DNA from: Nitrospirota bacterium
GTDB lineage: Bacteria; Nitrospirota; Nitrospiria; Nitrospirales; Nitrospiraceae
NCBI GenBank assembly: GCA_026387665.1
Contig: JAPLLG010000007.1
Span: 434,001 to 498,000, forward strand
Reading direction: 5' to 3'
DNA length: 64,000 nucleotides
The notes beneath the pieces were generated by a model. That model did no database searches. It was not told the origin of the DNA and worked only from the letters and a program-made list of their open reading frames with translations. The translations under genes and the position numbers were made by a program. This document shows, one piece after another, positions 14,140 through 24,187 of this stretch (position 1 is its first letter; the number at the start of each line of letters is the position of its first letter).

Positions 14140-15567
14140 TTATTCTGATTGAATCGGGATGTAGAGAACGCTCCCCTGCCGGTTGACCAGCAGGAGCGCA
14201 AGATCGGAGGGTTTCATCGGATCGGCTAGCCGCTGAAATACAGCGAAGCTGGAAATATGCTGACGATTAAGCTCCAGCACCACATCGCCGGGCTGAAGGC
14301 CTGACGATTCGGCCAGACTGCCTTCCTCAATATCAGTCACCACTACTCCGCTGGTGACGGCCAGATCCATCTGCCGGGCCAGCGGCACGGTCACATCGTC
14401 GAAGACCACGCCGGCGAGAGGATGCACCGTGGAGACTGCGGCCGATGGGGTCTGGCTCTTCTTGGTCCGTTCACGCGGCGCCTCCTGCACCACCAGGTCA
14501 GCCTGGTACGGTTTGCTCTCGCGCAGGAGATCCAACCGGTGCTTACTCCCGATCGTCGAGGCGGCCACGAGGTTCCGGAGATGTCCGCTGTCCATCACGT
14601 CATGCCCGTCGAATCGCACCACCACATCACCGCGTTTGAGGCCGGCTTTTTCGGCCGACCCCTTGGCCTGCACATCGGTCACGATTGCGCCCTTCACATC
14701 GGGTAGGCGAAAAATCTTGCCGAGCAGAGGCGTGACATCCTGCGTCGAAGCGCCGAGAAATCCTCGGACCACACGCCCGGTCTTGAGCAGGCTCTGCATG
14801 GCAGCCCTGGCCATATTGCTCGGAATGGCAAAGCCCACGCCGACGCTCCCGCCGGTCGGACTGGCGATGGCCGTATTGATCCCCACCAACTCTCCGTTGA
14901 TGGTCACCAAGGCTCCGCCAGAGTTGCCGGGATTGATCGGCGCATCGGTCTGAATGAAATCTTCGAAGTCGGCGACTCCGACATCGGCGCGGCCGACGGC
15001 GCTGACAATGCCGAACGTCACACTGCGACTCAACCCCAATGGATTGCCGATCGCGAGCACAAATTCTCCGACGGCAAGCGTGCTCGAATCCCCCCAGGTC
15101 ACGGTCGGGAGATTCGTCGCCTGAATTTTCACGACAGCCACGTCGGTCTTCGGATCGGTGGCCACCACTCGTCCTTTATATTGCCGCCGGTCTGCGAGAA
15201 TCACTTCCACATCGACCGCATCGGCAATGACATGGTTATTCGTCAGAATGTACCCGTCCGGCGACACAATCACGCCGGAACCCTGGCCATATTGACGGCG
15301 CGGCGGGGCGTCCTTGAACAGGCCGAACGGGAGCCCTTCGTCGCTGAAAGCTTGATCCCGCACCATCACCGTTGACCCGATGCTGACGACAGCGGGAGTC
15401 ACTTTGGTTGCGGTCGCCTTGACCTGCGCCTGGAGATCGCCTCCGCCCGCCACAGGGATCGCACGGGCGCCGGCCAGAACAGTCCCGGTCACGATCGAGC
15501 TCCCCAGACAGAGTCCGATCACGAGTCGCAAAAGAAAATTTACTCGAAACATGCCACGATCCTTCAT
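14140..15567 (-). CDS. Do/DegQ-type periplasmic serine protease
   Basis: About 475 residues: N-terminal signal peptide or anchor, trypsin-like domain with the full triad (His in TNNHVIA, Asp in KTDVAVVK, Ser in NPGNSGGAL), then two PDZ domains (about 265-355 and 380-470). It degrades or refolds damaged envelope proteins. The start at 15567 has GGAG nine bases upstream; an alternative ATG at 15552 has GAAGGA upstream and also leaves an intact signal peptide. It is preceded by the P-type ATPase gene on the same strand with a 66-base gap, so metal or envelope stress may induce both. Confidence 0.9.
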   Translation of the reverse strand: MKDRGMFRVNFLLRLVIGLCLGSSIVTGTVLAGARAIPVAGGGDLQAQVKATATKVTPAVVSIGSTVMVRDQAFSDEGLPFGLFKDAPPRRQYGQGSGVIVSPDGYILTNNHVIADAVDVEVILADRRQYKGRVVATDPKTDVAVVKIQATNLPTVTWGDSSTLAVGEFVLAIGNPLGLSRSVTFGIVSAVGRADVGVADFEDFIQTDAPINPGNSGGALVTINGELVGINTAIASPTGGSVGVGFAIPSNMARAAMQSLLKTGRVVRGFLGASTQDVTPLLGKIFRLPDVKGAIVTDVQAKGSAEKAGLKRGDVVVRFDGHDVMDSGHLRNLVAASTIGSKHRLDLLRESKPYQADLVVQEAPRERTKKSQTPSAAVSTVHPLAGVVFDDVTVPLARQMDLAVTSGVVVTDIEEGSLAESSGLQPGDVVLELNRQHISSFAVFQRLADPMKPSDLALLLVNRQGSVLYIPIQSE

Positions 15568-15633
15568 GAAATTTGTCTCCGCTCGATCACCGACAAACGA
15601 CCGTAGCCTAGCATGCATGCGTCGAAGGCGCAC

Positions 15634-18168
15634 TTACAATTCCACATGGCGCAGCCGGAGTGCGTTGGAGATAACGGACACGGAGCTAAACGTCATCGCA
15701 GCACTGGCGATCATGGGGCTCAAGAGGATGCCCCAGACCGGATAGAGCGCGCCTGCCGCAACCGGCACCCCGATCACATTATAGAGAAAGGCGAACAGGA
15801 GATTTTGCCGGATGTTCCGCATCGTGGCCTGGCTCAGCCTCCGCGCACGGAGCAGTCCGCGCAGATCCCCCTTTACCAGCGTCATCCCCGCGCTCTCGAT
15901 GGCCGTGTCCGCCCCGGTTCCCATCGCAATCCCGACATCGGCCAACGCCAAGGCCGGCGCATCGTTAACGCCGTCTCCCGCCATCGCCACCACACGGCCT
16001 TGCGACTTGAGACGGGCGATGATTTGGCCCTTTTGCTCCGGCAGGACATCCGCCAGAACCTCCTCAATGCCGAGTTGCCTGGCCACTGCCTCAGCCGTAT
16101 CGTGATGATCACCCGTCAGCATGACGATGCGGATACCTTCGGCCTTGAGTTCCTGCACAGCGGCATGAGTAGAAGCCTTGATCGGATCTGCCACGCCCAG
16201 AATGCCGGCAGCCTGCCCATCGACAGCCACAAACAGGACCGTCTGCCCTTCATGACGAAGCGCAGCCGCGTCGTCGTCCAACTGCGTGAGGCTCTGGCCG
16301 GACAGGCCGATGTCATCGCGTAAAAATGCCACCGTCCCGATGGCCACGCGACGACCGGCCACAGTCCCGGTCACGCCCTTCCCCGTCACAGAGCGAAAGT
16401 CTTCGACCGGGACAACAGCGATCCCTCGCCCTTCCGCCCCCGCCACCACCGCCGCTGCCAACGGATGCTCACTGCTTCGTTCAAGGCTCGCGGCGAGACG
16501 CAACAGCTCAGCCTCGGACCAGGGCGTCACGACATGCACTGACAGCAATTTCGGTTTCCCCTCCGTGAGGGTCCCGGTCTTATCGATTACGAGCGTATCC
16601 ACCTTGCCGAAAATCTCCAGCGCCTCCGCCTTCTTCACCAAGACGCCGACCGTCGCGCCGCGCCCGGTCCCCACCATGATCGACATCGGCGTCGCCAATC
16701 CCAACGCGCAGGGACAGGCGATAATCAAAACCGCCACGGCATTGACCAGCGCATAGGCCAGCTTCGGCTCAGGCCCCCAGATCGCCCAAGCCACTGCCGT
16801 GATCAACGAAGCAGCCACAACCAGCGGGACAAAATAGGCCGCGGTCACATCCGCAATGCGCTGGATCGGCGCCCGGCTCCGCTGCGCCTCGCTGACCATC
16901 TGCACAATCCTGGCGAGCATCGTATCTCGCCCGACCCGTTCCGCCACCATCACTATTCCGCCAGTTCCGTTAATGGTCCCGCCGGTCACCGAATCTCCAA
17001 CGGTTTTCTCGATAGGAATCGATTCCCCCGTGATCATGGATTCATCTACAGACGTCGAACCTTCCTGGACCATCCCATCGACCGGCACTCGTTCTCCCGG
17101 CCTGACGCGCAATCGATAGCCCACCTGGATCTGTTCGAGCGGCACGTCTTCTTCCTGCCCGTCCGATTTGATGAGCCTGGCGGTTTTTGGCGCCAGCCGG
17201 AGCAGGGCGCGAATCGCGGAGCTCGTCTGGCTCCTAGCCTTCAGCTCAAGCACCTGGCCGAGCAAGACGAGCACCGTAATAATGGCCGCCGCCTCGAAAT
17301 AGACCGCGATCGACCCGTCATGCAGCCGGAAGGAAGCGGGAAGCAGCGCCGGAGCCACAGTGGCCACCGTGCTGTAGCCATAGGCAGCGCCAGTTCCAAT
17401 GGCAATGAGCGTGAACATATTGGAGGCCCGATTCACCACCGAGATCCAGCCTCGCTGGAAAAACGGCCAGCCGCCCCAGAGCACCACCGGCGTCGCCAGC
17501 AGCCATTGCACCCAGTTCTTCGAGGAGCCGGTGAAGGCCTGTGGTAGCGACAGGCCAGGAATCATCTCGGCCATGGCTAAGAACATAACGACGAGGGCAG
17601 GCCCGAGGCAGATCCAAAACCGCCGGCTCATCTCTTCAAGCTCCGGATTCCCTTCCTCTTCGAGCGAGACGACTTTGGGCTCCAGCGCCATCCCGCAAAT
17701 CCGGCAGGCCCCCGGCTTGTTCTCAAGCACCTCCGGGTCCATCGGACAGATGTACTCGACCACCCCACCGGATGGAATCGGCATCGAGCGAAGCACGCGC
17801 TGCTCAGGAGGAGTCAGATAATGGATCGGGTCCGCCCGAAACTTGGCAAGGCAACTCGTGGCACAGAAGTAGTAGGTCTTCCCCTGATACTCAGAGGAGC
17901 CGGCAGCCGTGGCCTGCTGGACCCTCATCCCGCAGACGGGATCGATGGCTCCTGTCAGGATCGGAGCTTGCTGCATCATCGGAAGGGGTTTTCTTGTGGT
18001 TGGCTTCGCAGCACTGACCGGCTGTGGCTGCAACGCCAACTCCGGATCGGCCTTGAATCGTTCCAGGCAGGACAGACCACAAAAGTAATAGCGCTGACCG
18101 CGATGGTCATGATGGCCGGCCGCCCTAGCCGGATCGACCGTCATCCCGCAAATTGGATCGATTTCCAC
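15634..18168 (-). CDS. Copper-type P1B ATPase with two YHS domains and a HMBD
   Basis: About 844 residues. In order: YHS domain 1 (IDPICGMTV...YYFCGLSCL), YHS domain 2 (IDPVCGMRV...YYFCATSCL), a heavy-metal binding segment (YICPMDPEV ... [10 protein letters not shown]), eight membrane helices, the CPC metal site (IACPCALG), the phosphorylation motif DKTGTLTEG, and the hinge [10 protein letters not shown]. This is a CopA/CopF-like exporter pumping Cu(I) or a similar soft metal out of the cytoplasm. The GTG at 18168 follows GGGGG by six bases and opens directly on the first YHS domain; a longer in-frame start at 18216 would read into repeat sequence. Two tandem YHS domains are less common than one. 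Confidence 0.88.
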   Translation of the reverse strand: MEIDPICGMTVDPARAAGHHDHRGQRYYFCGLSCLERFKADPELALQPQPVSAAKPTTRKPLPMMQQAPILTGAIDPVCGMRVQQATAAGSSEYQGKTYYFCATSCLAKFRADPIHYLTPPEQRVLRSMPIPSGGVVEYICPMDPEVLENKPGACRICGMALEPKVVSLEEEGNPELEEMSRRFWICLGPALVVMFLAMAEMIPGLSLPQAFTGSSKNWVQWLLATPVVLWGGWPFFQRGWISVVNRASNMFTLIAIGTGAAYGYSTVATVAPALLPASFRLHDGSIAVYFEAAAIITVLVLLGQVLELKARSQTSSAIRALLRLAPKTARLIKSDGQEEDVPLEQIQVGYRLRVRPGERVPVDGMVQEGSTSVDESMITGESIPIEKTVGDSVTGGTINGTGGIVMVAERVGRDTMLARIVQMVSEAQRSRAPIQRIADVTAAYFVPLVVAASLITAVAWAIWGPEPKLAYALVNAVAVLIIACPCALGLATPMSIMVGTGRGATVGVLVKKAEALEIFGKVDTLVIDKTGTLTEGKPKLLSVHVVTPWSEAELLRLAASLERSSEHPLAAAVVAGAEGRGIAVVPVEDFRSVTGKGVTGTVAGRRVAIGTVAFLRDDIGLSGQSLTQLDDDAAALRHEGQTVLFVAVDGQAAGILGVADPIKASTHAAVQELKAEGIRIVMLTGDHHDTAEAVARQLGIEEVLADVLPEQKGQIIARLKSQGRVVAMAGDGVNDAPALALADVGIAMGTGADTAIESAGMTLVKGDLRGLLRARRLSQATMRNIRQNLLFAFLYNVIGVPVAAGALYPVWGILLSPMIASAAMTFSSVSVISNALRLRHVEL

Positions 18169-18184
18169 ACCAACCCCCAACCGT

Positions 18185-18276
18185 GGCCACAGACAGATGA
18201 TCTCGACTGCGCCCATCGAGCGAGCACAGTTTCATCGTGTGCGCTCTGGGAGCAAAGAGATCGTCTGCCTGCGGCC
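18185..18276. repeat. Nested element F2, copy c
   Basis: Outer stem GGCCACAGACAGATGATCTC ... GAGATCGTCTGCCTGCGGCC (three mismatches) around a core beginning ACTGCGCCCATCGAGCGAGC and ending CGTGTGCGCTCTGGGAGCAA. It lies directly after the stop of the DsbA-like gene. Confidence 0.7.
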
Positions 18277-18284
18277 GCTCTTCA

Positions 18285-18929
18285 TCACTTCTTCTTATCT
18301 CCATCCAGAATGCTCTGGATGATCAACCTGATATTCTCCGGATCGATCGTCTCCGTCTTGATATTTCCATCGAGGAGCACGGTCGGGGTCTGCTGCACCT
18401 TGATGCGCTCGCCCCACTTGCGTCCGTCCTCGAATAACTTAGCCGGCTTCCCGCTGGCCATCCCCTCTTCAAAGGCTTTCGGGTCGAGCCCGACTTCCTT
18501 GATCAAGACTTCCCGCAACGAACGGTCCAGCACGCCGGTGATCTTGTCTTTATGGATGGTGCGAAAGAGGACCGCTTTGATTTCTTTCCCCTTGCCCATC
18601 ATCTTCGCCTGCTCATACATGTCGAAGGGGGTCGGTAATTTCCCATGAATCACCGGGAACCCCACCATCGTCGCCTCAAGCTTGCTCCCGAACTCTTTTT
18701 CCAGCAGGGCCAAACCTTCCCCGTCGAACCGGTGACAATGGGGACAGTAGAAATCGGCGAACTCAATTAACTTCACCTTGCCAGGCGTATGGGTAGACAC
18801 TTCGCCCTGGAGGATTTCGAACTTCCCCTTCAACTCGGGGGATGCGGCTGCGGCAACTGTGCCCCACAAGACCACGACCCCTACCATCGCCCATACCGCG
18901 GCCCATTGCGCACCCTGTCTCTTCACCAT
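18285..18929 (-). CDS. DsbA-family periplasmic thiol oxidoreductase
   Basis: 214 residues: signal peptide with hydrophobic core (about 9-28), thioredoxin fold with inserted helical domain, active site CPHC (C62, C65) in FADFYCPHCHRF and the cis-Pro loop QQTPTVLLDG. CPHC is the strongly oxidising DsbA pair, so it probably introduces disulfides into exported proteins. The start at 18929 is backed by AAAGGAG eight bases upstream. It lies between a TPR protein and the P-type ATPase on the same strand, near several other thioredoxin-fold proteins. Confidence 0.88.
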   Translation of the reverse strand: MVKRQGAQWAAVWAMVGVVVLWGTVAAAASPELKGKFEILQGEVSTHTPGKVKLIEFADFYCPHCHRFDGEGLALLEKEFGSKLEATMVGFPVIHGKLPTPFDMYEQAKMMGKGKEIKAVLFRTIHKDKITGVLDRSLREVLIKEVGLDPKAFEEGMASGKPAKLFEDGRKWGERIKVQQTPTVLLDGNIKTETIDPENIRLIIQSILDGDKKK

Positions 18930-19114
18930 ACGCGACTCCTTTCCTGAATCAACCTGCTCGTTCATGATAGCCAATGTGCCGAGAAAACACTCTCTGCTGT
19001 ATCGATGTACGCCCGCCGGAAATAACAACGCCTCGGGCACCGGCCAGGCTCCGAGGCGATCACGCTGTCGTCCATGATCACTGCGACCATCCGCCCGTCA
19101 CAACATCGAACGGG

Positions 19115-20179
19115 TCATCGACTCCCCAGCCCGACGATACGCTCCACGCGATCGTCGCGCCCGCCGAGGTTCCGGTATTTGTGATATTGCGCCAGCGCTT
19201 TCGCCAAGTCTTTCCGATGCAACTCATAGAAGACCCCCAAGTTGTAATGGGCCTCCGCATAGTCCGGCTTCAACTCGACAGCTCGCTCGTAGGACTGTTC
19301 CGCCTCTTCAAGCCTGTTCAGCCCGGTATAGATCACGCCTAAGTTCATGTGGGCTTCGGCATACTCGGGGCGGTACCGCAGGACCTCCAGAAATTCCCGC
19401 TCCGCATCGGCCGGCTTGCCCTGGCTTCGCAGGATGAATCCCAGATTATAGTGGGCATCGACCAGATCCGGCTTGGCCGCGACAGCTTGCTTATAGGCGT
19501 AGGCTGCTTCCAGCAAATCGTTCCCCCGCTCCGCTAAGCGCCCAATGTGATACCAGGCATCGGCATGTTTGGGATTCGCCTTCGTCAACCGCATCAACAA
19601 ATCGTGAGCCGACTTGTTCTCCCCCTGGCCCTCATGCAACATCGCCAGCCCGAAGAGCGCGTCGGGATGGGCGGGACGAAACGCCAGCAGACTCTGATAG
19701 GTTTTTGCCGCGGCAGCCACATCACGCCGGCCCTCATAGAGCTTCGCCAAATCCACATAGGAATCATCGTGCCTGGGGTCGATCTCGATGGCCCGCCTGA
19801 GCGCCTGTTCCGCCTCCGCAGACTTCCCCTGTGCCAGATACACTTCCGCCAGATCGTTCAACGCTTCGGGATAGGCAGGCTTCAGCTTGAGCGCATGCAA
19901 GAACGCGTCAGTGGCCTCGTGTGGCTTTTTCTTACCGTGAAAATACACCCGCCCGAGGAGGTGGTAGGCCTCGGCAGAGGAGGGATTGAGCTCCGTGGCC
20001 TTCGTCAACAGGGCAATCGCGCCATCGGTATCGCCGGACTTGAACAGCTCAGCGGCCCGTTCGACCGGACGTTTATTGGAATCGCTAGGAGGAGAAGCGT
20101 GAATCGGACCGACGATGGGATAACCCCAAACACATATTCCGAAAACGATGAGGAGGCGGTATCGTGCAAAAGAAATCAA
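19115..20179 (-). CDS. Exported tetratricopeptide-repeat protein
   Basis: About 354 residues. A hydrophobic N-terminal signal (YRLLIVFGICVWGYPIVGPIHA) is followed by nine consecutive TPR units of 34 residues covering almost the whole mature protein (for example AEAYHLLGRVYFHGKKKPHE, AEAHYNLGVFYELHRKD). The proposed start is TTG at 20179, because it has AGGAG six bases upstream and begins right before the signal peptide. A longer reading from 20437 would add an arginine-rich, non-family extension. It is probably a periplasmic scaffold or assembly factor; the client is unknown. It follows the exbBD genes after a 405-base gap. Confidence 0.8.
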   Translation of the reverse strand: MISFARYRLLIVFGICVWGYPIVGPIHASPPSDSNKRPVERAAELFKSGDTDGAIALLTKATELNPSSAEAYHLLGRVYFHGKKKPHEATDAFLHALKLKPAYPEALNDLAEVYLAQGKSAEAEQALRRAIEIDPRHDDSYVDLAKLYEGRRDVAAAAKTYQSLLAFRPAHPDALFGLAMLHEGQGENKSAHDLLMRLTKANPKHADAWYHIGRLAERGNDLLEAAYAYKQAVAAKPDLVDAHYNLGFILRSQGKPADAEREFLEVLRYRPEYAEAHMNLGVIYTGLNRLEEAEQSYERAVELKPDYAEAHYNLGVFYELHRKDLAKALAQYHKYRNLGGRDDRVERIVGLGSR

Positions 20180-20316
20180 CGTCGCGCTCCTGGCAAATCG
20201 GGCAGACCGTTCAACTATACGGTGGACCACCCGCGAAATCAACGAGCGGAGCGCGGAACGGAGGCCCAGGTGACCCGAGCCTCCGCCTGTCGAGCGATCG
20301 AGGGGACGGGCCGGCG

Positions 20317-20377
20317 CTAGACTTTCCCGCCCAGCTGAAAATACTTCGTCACGCCGAACGTATAGCTCGTCCGACAA
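20317..20377 (-). pseudogene. Remnant of an outer-membrane protein C-terminus
   Basis: One minus-strand frame reads TSYTFGVTKYFQLGGKV then stop, which closely parallels the last residues of the beta-barrel protein at 27694-28830 (TSFIFGVTKSFQLVKPS, stop). No start or upstream barrel sequence remains. The 20180-20584 gap is therefore probably the scar of a deleted barrel gene between exbD and the TPR gene. Confidence 0.4.
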
Positions 20378-20584
20378 GAACGAAGAAAACCGTCGGAAAC
20401 GCACGAGAACGCGTTTCTGGGCTCTCCATGTTGTCACTTCTATGCGCGACAGCCGTCCGCCTATCTATTGACGCCTGCTCACGGATGCTACAAGTCTCAC
20501 GATGGGACGAGCTGTCGTGATCTCTGAGGTCGGTGAAAATCTTGATCACAAATCCGTCGAGTCTCCAGGCGAGAATAATCGGGA

Positions 20585-20959
20585 TCACATGCGAATGACC
20601 TCCAGACTGACCTGTCGGAAGCCGAGCCCACGAACGCGATCGACGATAGTAACAAACCGCTCAAGTCGCGTAGCTTTGTCGGCACGAACCAGAACCAGCG
20701 ACTCGCGGGGATGGGTGAGGAGCGTGGCGTCGAGTTGCTCGTCGGTGACCGAGCGATCGTTCACGAACAATTCACCCTCCGCCGTGACGGTCATAATGAG
20801 CGGGGTATCCTGCCGGTCTCCGGCCGTGGCAACTTTGGCCAGATTGACTGGAATCTGGCCGGCTGTAATGAATGTGGCTGTCGTCAAGACGATGACAAGA
20901 AGGACGAGCATCACATCCACGAGTGGAATAACATTGATTTGATTCAGCTCACGATCCAT
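20585..20959 (-). CDS. exbD: Biopolymer transport protein ExbD/TolR
   Basis: 124 residues: short cytoplasmic N-terminus, one membrane helix (about 10-30) carrying the proton-path Asp in INVIPLVDVMLVLLVI, and a periplasmic ExbD domain (about 45-124, LFVNDRSV, VRADKAT). With ExbB it forms the proton channel that energises TonB. Its start overlaps the end of exbB by 11 bases, so the two are translationally coupled. They belong to the block with two TonB-dependent receptors and a TonB gene. Confidence 0.92.
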   Translation of the reverse strand: MDRELNQINVIPLVDVMLVLLVIVLTTATFITAGQIPVNLAKVATAGDRQDTPLIMTVTAEGELFVNDRSVTDEQLDATLLTHPRESLVLVRADKATRLERFVTIVDRVRGLGFRQVSLEVIRM

Positions 20960-21374
20960 GCTGCACCTTGTACTGCGCGAGGAGTTCGCTGACGCGGCGC
21001 CGGAGGACGTTGTTCATGACCACGCAAGGAATGGCGACCAGCAGTCCCGCCGCTGTGGCCTTGAGCGCAAGGCTCAGGCCGATCATGATCGTCGTCACCG
21101 CCAACGCACCTGACGTACCCATCGTGTGAAACGTCAGCATAATGCCGAGGACCGTCCCGAGCAAACCGATGTAGGGCGCATTGGCCGCCACGGTGCCGAT
21201 CACCACCAGCCGCCTGGTCAACGCGACCTCGCACAGGTCCAGCGTGGGAAACTGACGGACATCCACCCGCCGGTAGAACAGCCAGCGCTCCACCGCCACC
21301 CCGATAGCCCAGACACTCAGCCCCAGCAAGAGCCCGATGACACCGTACTCGACGAGTTCCTTCAGAAACTCCAT
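20949..21374 (-). CDS. exbB: Biopolymer transport protein ExbB/TolQ
   Basis: 141 residues, a compact MotA/TolQ/ExbB-family protein with three membrane helices (about 10-30, 64-85 and 95-120). The conserved GLLGTVLGIMLTFHTMG and the Ala-rich ALKATAAGLLVAIPCVVMNN are present. It forms the pentameric channel around ExbD and TonB. It is shorter than E. coli ExbB because it lacks most of the cytoplasmic loop, as in many compact ExbB proteins. It lies 124 bases downstream of the receptor gene on the same strand. Confidence 0.92.
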   Translation of the reverse strand: MEFLKELVEYGVIGLLLGLSVWAIGVAVERWLFYRRVDVRQFPTLDLCEVALTRRLVVIGTVAANAPYIGLLGTVLGIMLTFHTMGTSGALAVTTIMIGLSLALKATAAGLLVAIPCVVMNNVLRRRVSELLAQYKVQHGS

Positions 21375-21498
21375 AAGTCCATCCTCCGTCTGTCAGCCAG
21401 TCTGTCCCCAGCCGCCTCATGAACCCGCAAGAGTGTCTTTTCCATGATTGACTCCCCTTCAACGTGAGAGACTCGTTTCCCCTCACGCAGAACGACCA

Positions 21499-23742
21499 TT
21501 AGAACCCTAACGTAACCCCGGCATAGGCGGATCGCCCATAGCCGGCGAAGTAGAGCTGCGTCGAATTGGAAACCATACTATTTGCCGATGTCACCTGACC
21601 CGACGCCGCATATTTCGTATCAGCAATGTTATTCACCTCGACATACATCTTCGCGAAGCGGAACCAGGCATTATTGGCCAAGGGCTGCTCATAGTGAATA
21701 TTCGCATTCCCGATGAGATAGGCCGGAATGCCGATCGTGTTGGCATTGTTCAGCAGGTAGCTGTTCATCCAACTCCCTTGTATCCACGCGCCCCACCCGG
21801 CTGGCTTGTGCCCATAGGCCACTTGGTCATATTCGACTTTGGCGTTCAGATAATCGACCGGCACATTCGGCACCTTCTTGCCATCCCGTGACGTGGGAAC
21901 ACTGGCCGATACATCCTGAAAATTGACGTAGTTGGCAATGGTATGGGTATAGGCCCCTGCGAACCTCCAGGCCTCGATGGGCCGCCAATCATAGGCCAGC
22001 TCCACCCCTCGATACTGCGACAGATCGGCATTGACTGTCGCCGTATTGCTCGCGGTGCCAATCGACTGGCTGATGAACTCGTTGTGGACGAAGACCCAAA
22101 ACCCCACCAACTCGATAGACAGCGTCTTGCTCAACTGTGACGCGGTCCCGATTTCCATGTTGTAATTCTTCTGGGGCTTCAGCTGGAAGTTTTCCCCAGG
22201 AAGTCCCGTGGTGGGATTTCTCGTGAGTTGAGAGATCTGTGGGATGGCGTAGCCCGTCGAGGCGCGAATCCAATGCCGATAGCCTTCCGCCGGCTTCCAG
22301 GTCAGCGACATCTCCGGCGCCCAATTGTCAAAATCGCGCGTCACGGCTTGATTGGAATTACTAGCGCCGCTATTGAGCACGACGGCATGGACATTCAGAT
22401 GCGACCGCTCATACCCCAGCCCTGCTGCCAAGGTCCATTTGGGCACAAATTCCAGCTCTTCACGAAAACGGATCCCCATGTTTTGGATCCATCCTTGATT
22501 GTCCTGAATCTTGAGCCCTTTGGTGCCGATACCATCGGCCATATTCTGGAAGGTCTCTCCGTCCTGTTTCATGCGGTTGAAAAAGACTCCCGCATAGCTC
22601 TTGAGCGGCATGTCCCCGATGCGGCCATTGTGCCGCAAATCCGTGTAGTGATAAAAATTCTGGTTGATGTTGTCCGTGACCTGAGAGAAGTACTGGTTGA
22701 TGTCTTTTTCGTCGTAGGCCCCATGCACCGTCAACACGGTGCTTGCGTCGATCTCTCGTTCATAGATAGCCCCTACATTGGTTCGTCGATCGGTCCGTTT
22801 TTGGCCCAACATATTCGCGTCAGCGCAATTGGCATTATAGGTATTCCTCGTGCACGAAGTTTGAGAGCCTCCCGCCTGGCGATCATTGGCATTGAACTGC
22901 GCTTCGGTGAGACGGGTGGGGACTTTCGCGTCCAGCCAGTTGCTGATGGCTTTAAAATAGAGCGTCTGGCGATCATCGATACTGTACCGAGCGTTAAAAT
23001 TGACTGTTTGCGTCTCATAGTTACTGTGCCGGACATACCCATCTTCTCGAACATTACTGCCAAAGAACGAAAGATCCAGCTTGTCCGTATGCTGCCCGAA
23101 GGCTATGCCCTGCTTGTTATACCCATAGGACCCTCCGGCCAGGAGCGTTTCCACTCCATTGATATCGCTTCCACGACGGGTCCGAAACTGCACCATCCCA
23201 CCGAGTGCATAATTCCCGTACAAGGAAGAGGAGGCCCCGCGTGTGACATCGACGCTCCGCATAAACCAGGGATCGTGCATGTCCAATCGGGACAAACCAT
23301 CGGATTGGGTTTGCATGAATCCATCTTCGTACACCATGAAGTCTCGAATGGCGAACGACGTCTTCACCCCGGACCCTCGAACGCTGAGGGAGAAGTCGCG
23401 TGGGCCGTTCGCTTGCCGCAAGATCACCCCTGGCATCGAATCGAAGGACTCTTTCATGTGACGACCGGGACGCAACTCTATCTCCTGAGAAGTCACAGTG
23501 GACAGGGTCACCCCTTCCGGCCGTTTCTGAACGCGCTGGCTCACAATGCTCACATCGGCCAGATCGATCTCCGGCACAGGTAAATCGCCGGCCGGCTGCA
23601 GAGGTTCCATCGGTTGTCCCCCCACAGCAGCTCCCTGTTCTCCTGATTGGTCTGGAGTTTGAGCCTCAACCTGTCCTCCCCCGATCGTTCCAAGAACGAC
23701 GATCATCACACACCCCATCACCATCCCTTTACACATCATCAT
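21499..23742 (-). CDS. TonB-dependent outer-membrane receptor
   Basis: 747 residues: signal peptide (about 1-27), a linker, a TonB-box-like DLADVSIVSQR (about 61-71), plug domain (about 75-200, VTSQEIELRPGRHMKESFDSMPGV..., SVRGSG) and a large beta-barrel ending in F (YAGVTLGF). Two Cys in an extracellular loop (SCTRNTYNANC) probably form a disulfide. It shares a locus with ExbB, ExbD, TonB and several thiol-disulfide proteins. The substrate is unknown; a metal or metal complex is suggested by the neighbouring His/Cys-rich exported proteins. Confidence 0.9.
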   Translation of the reverse strand: MMMCKGMVMGCVMIVVLGTIGGGQVEAQTPDQSGEQGAAVGGQPMEPLQPAGDLPVPEIDLADVSIVSQRVQKRPEGVTLSTVTSQEIELRPGRHMKESFDSMPGVILRQANGPRDFSLSVRGSGVKTSFAIRDFMVYEDGFMQTQSDGLSRLDMHDPWFMRSVDVTRGASSSLYGNYALGGMVQFRTRRGSDINGVETLLAGGSYGYNKQGIAFGQHTDKLDLSFFGSNVREDGYVRHSNYETQTVNFNARYSIDDRQTLYFKAISNWLDAKVPTRLTEAQFNANDRQAGGSQTSCTRNTYNANCADANMLGQKRTDRRTNVGAIYEREIDASTVLTVHGAYDEKDINQYFSQVTDNINQNFYHYTDLRHNGRIGDMPLKSYAGVFFNRMKQDGETFQNMADGIGTKGLKIQDNQGWIQNMGIRFREELEFVPKWTLAAGLGYERSHLNVHAVVLNSGASNSNQAVTRDFDNWAPEMSLTWKPAEGYRHWIRASTGYAIPQISQLTRNPTTGLPGENFQLKPQKNYNMEIGTASQLSKTLSIELVGFWVFVHNEFISQSIGTASNTATVNADLSQYRGVELAYDWRPIEAWRFAGAYTHTIANYVNFQDVSASVPTSRDGKKVPNVPVDYLNAKVEYDQVAYGHKPAGWGAWIQGSWMNSYLLNNANTIGIPAYLIGNANIHYEQPLANNAWFRFAKMYVEVNNIADTKYAASGQVTSANSMVSNSTQLYFAGYGRSAYAGVTLGF

Positions 23743-23881
23743 CGTCGCGCACCTTTCTCATCAATACGAAGTCATGAATCGGTTATCACGCAGTTTAGGG
23801 CGTAGGCCTCCAGCCAAGTCGTCACGCGACTCGTGCTGGGGCATTCCCTGAAAAATGGAGTCTTGCTAAAAGAAGATTGGA

Positions 23882-24187
23882 TCAGTGGAGGGGAGGACCA
23901 CGGGATGAGAATCCATCCGATACAGAACGTGCCGGACGTTCCACATTGACCGCCACACCCATTGCGACAACGTACAGGAGCTGTGCCGATGGAATAGCTG
24001 GAGGCACAGCCGCGGTCGGATTAGCGTGGCAGGCCCAGACACAGAGAGAAGAATGCGTCACGCCGCCTGTATGATGAGCCGAGCCTGGCTGGCTCTCGTG
24101 CGCAAAGAGACAGGCCATGGCACTGACCGATAGCGTCAGGTACAGGGCTGCAATGGCCAGGGCCAGCGGGACGAAACACTTCCTCAT
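23882..24187 (-). CDS. Small exported His/Cys protein (DUF2946-like)
   Basis: 101 residues with a signal peptide (LALAIAALYLTLSVSAMA). The mature part carries HESQPGSAHHTGG followed by LCVWACHANP and a second hydrophobic stretch (QLLYVVAMGVAV). The pattern of a His cluster then CxWxC is shared with the small protein at 28948-29259 and with copper-related DUF2946 proteins. It overlaps the thioredoxin gene upstream as ATGA, so they are co-translated. A metal-binding or redox-relay role is inferred only. Confidence 0.6.
   Translation of the reverse strand: MRKCFVPLALAIAALYLTLSVSAMACLFAHESQPGSAHHTGGVTHSSLCVWACHANPTAAVPPAIPSAQLLYVVAMGVAVNVERPARSVSDGFSSRGPPLH

Noticed and set aside
22228-23583. 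451-codon plus-strand frame
   Set aside because: Antisense shadow of the TonB-dependent receptor gene, which has clear plug and barrel sequence.
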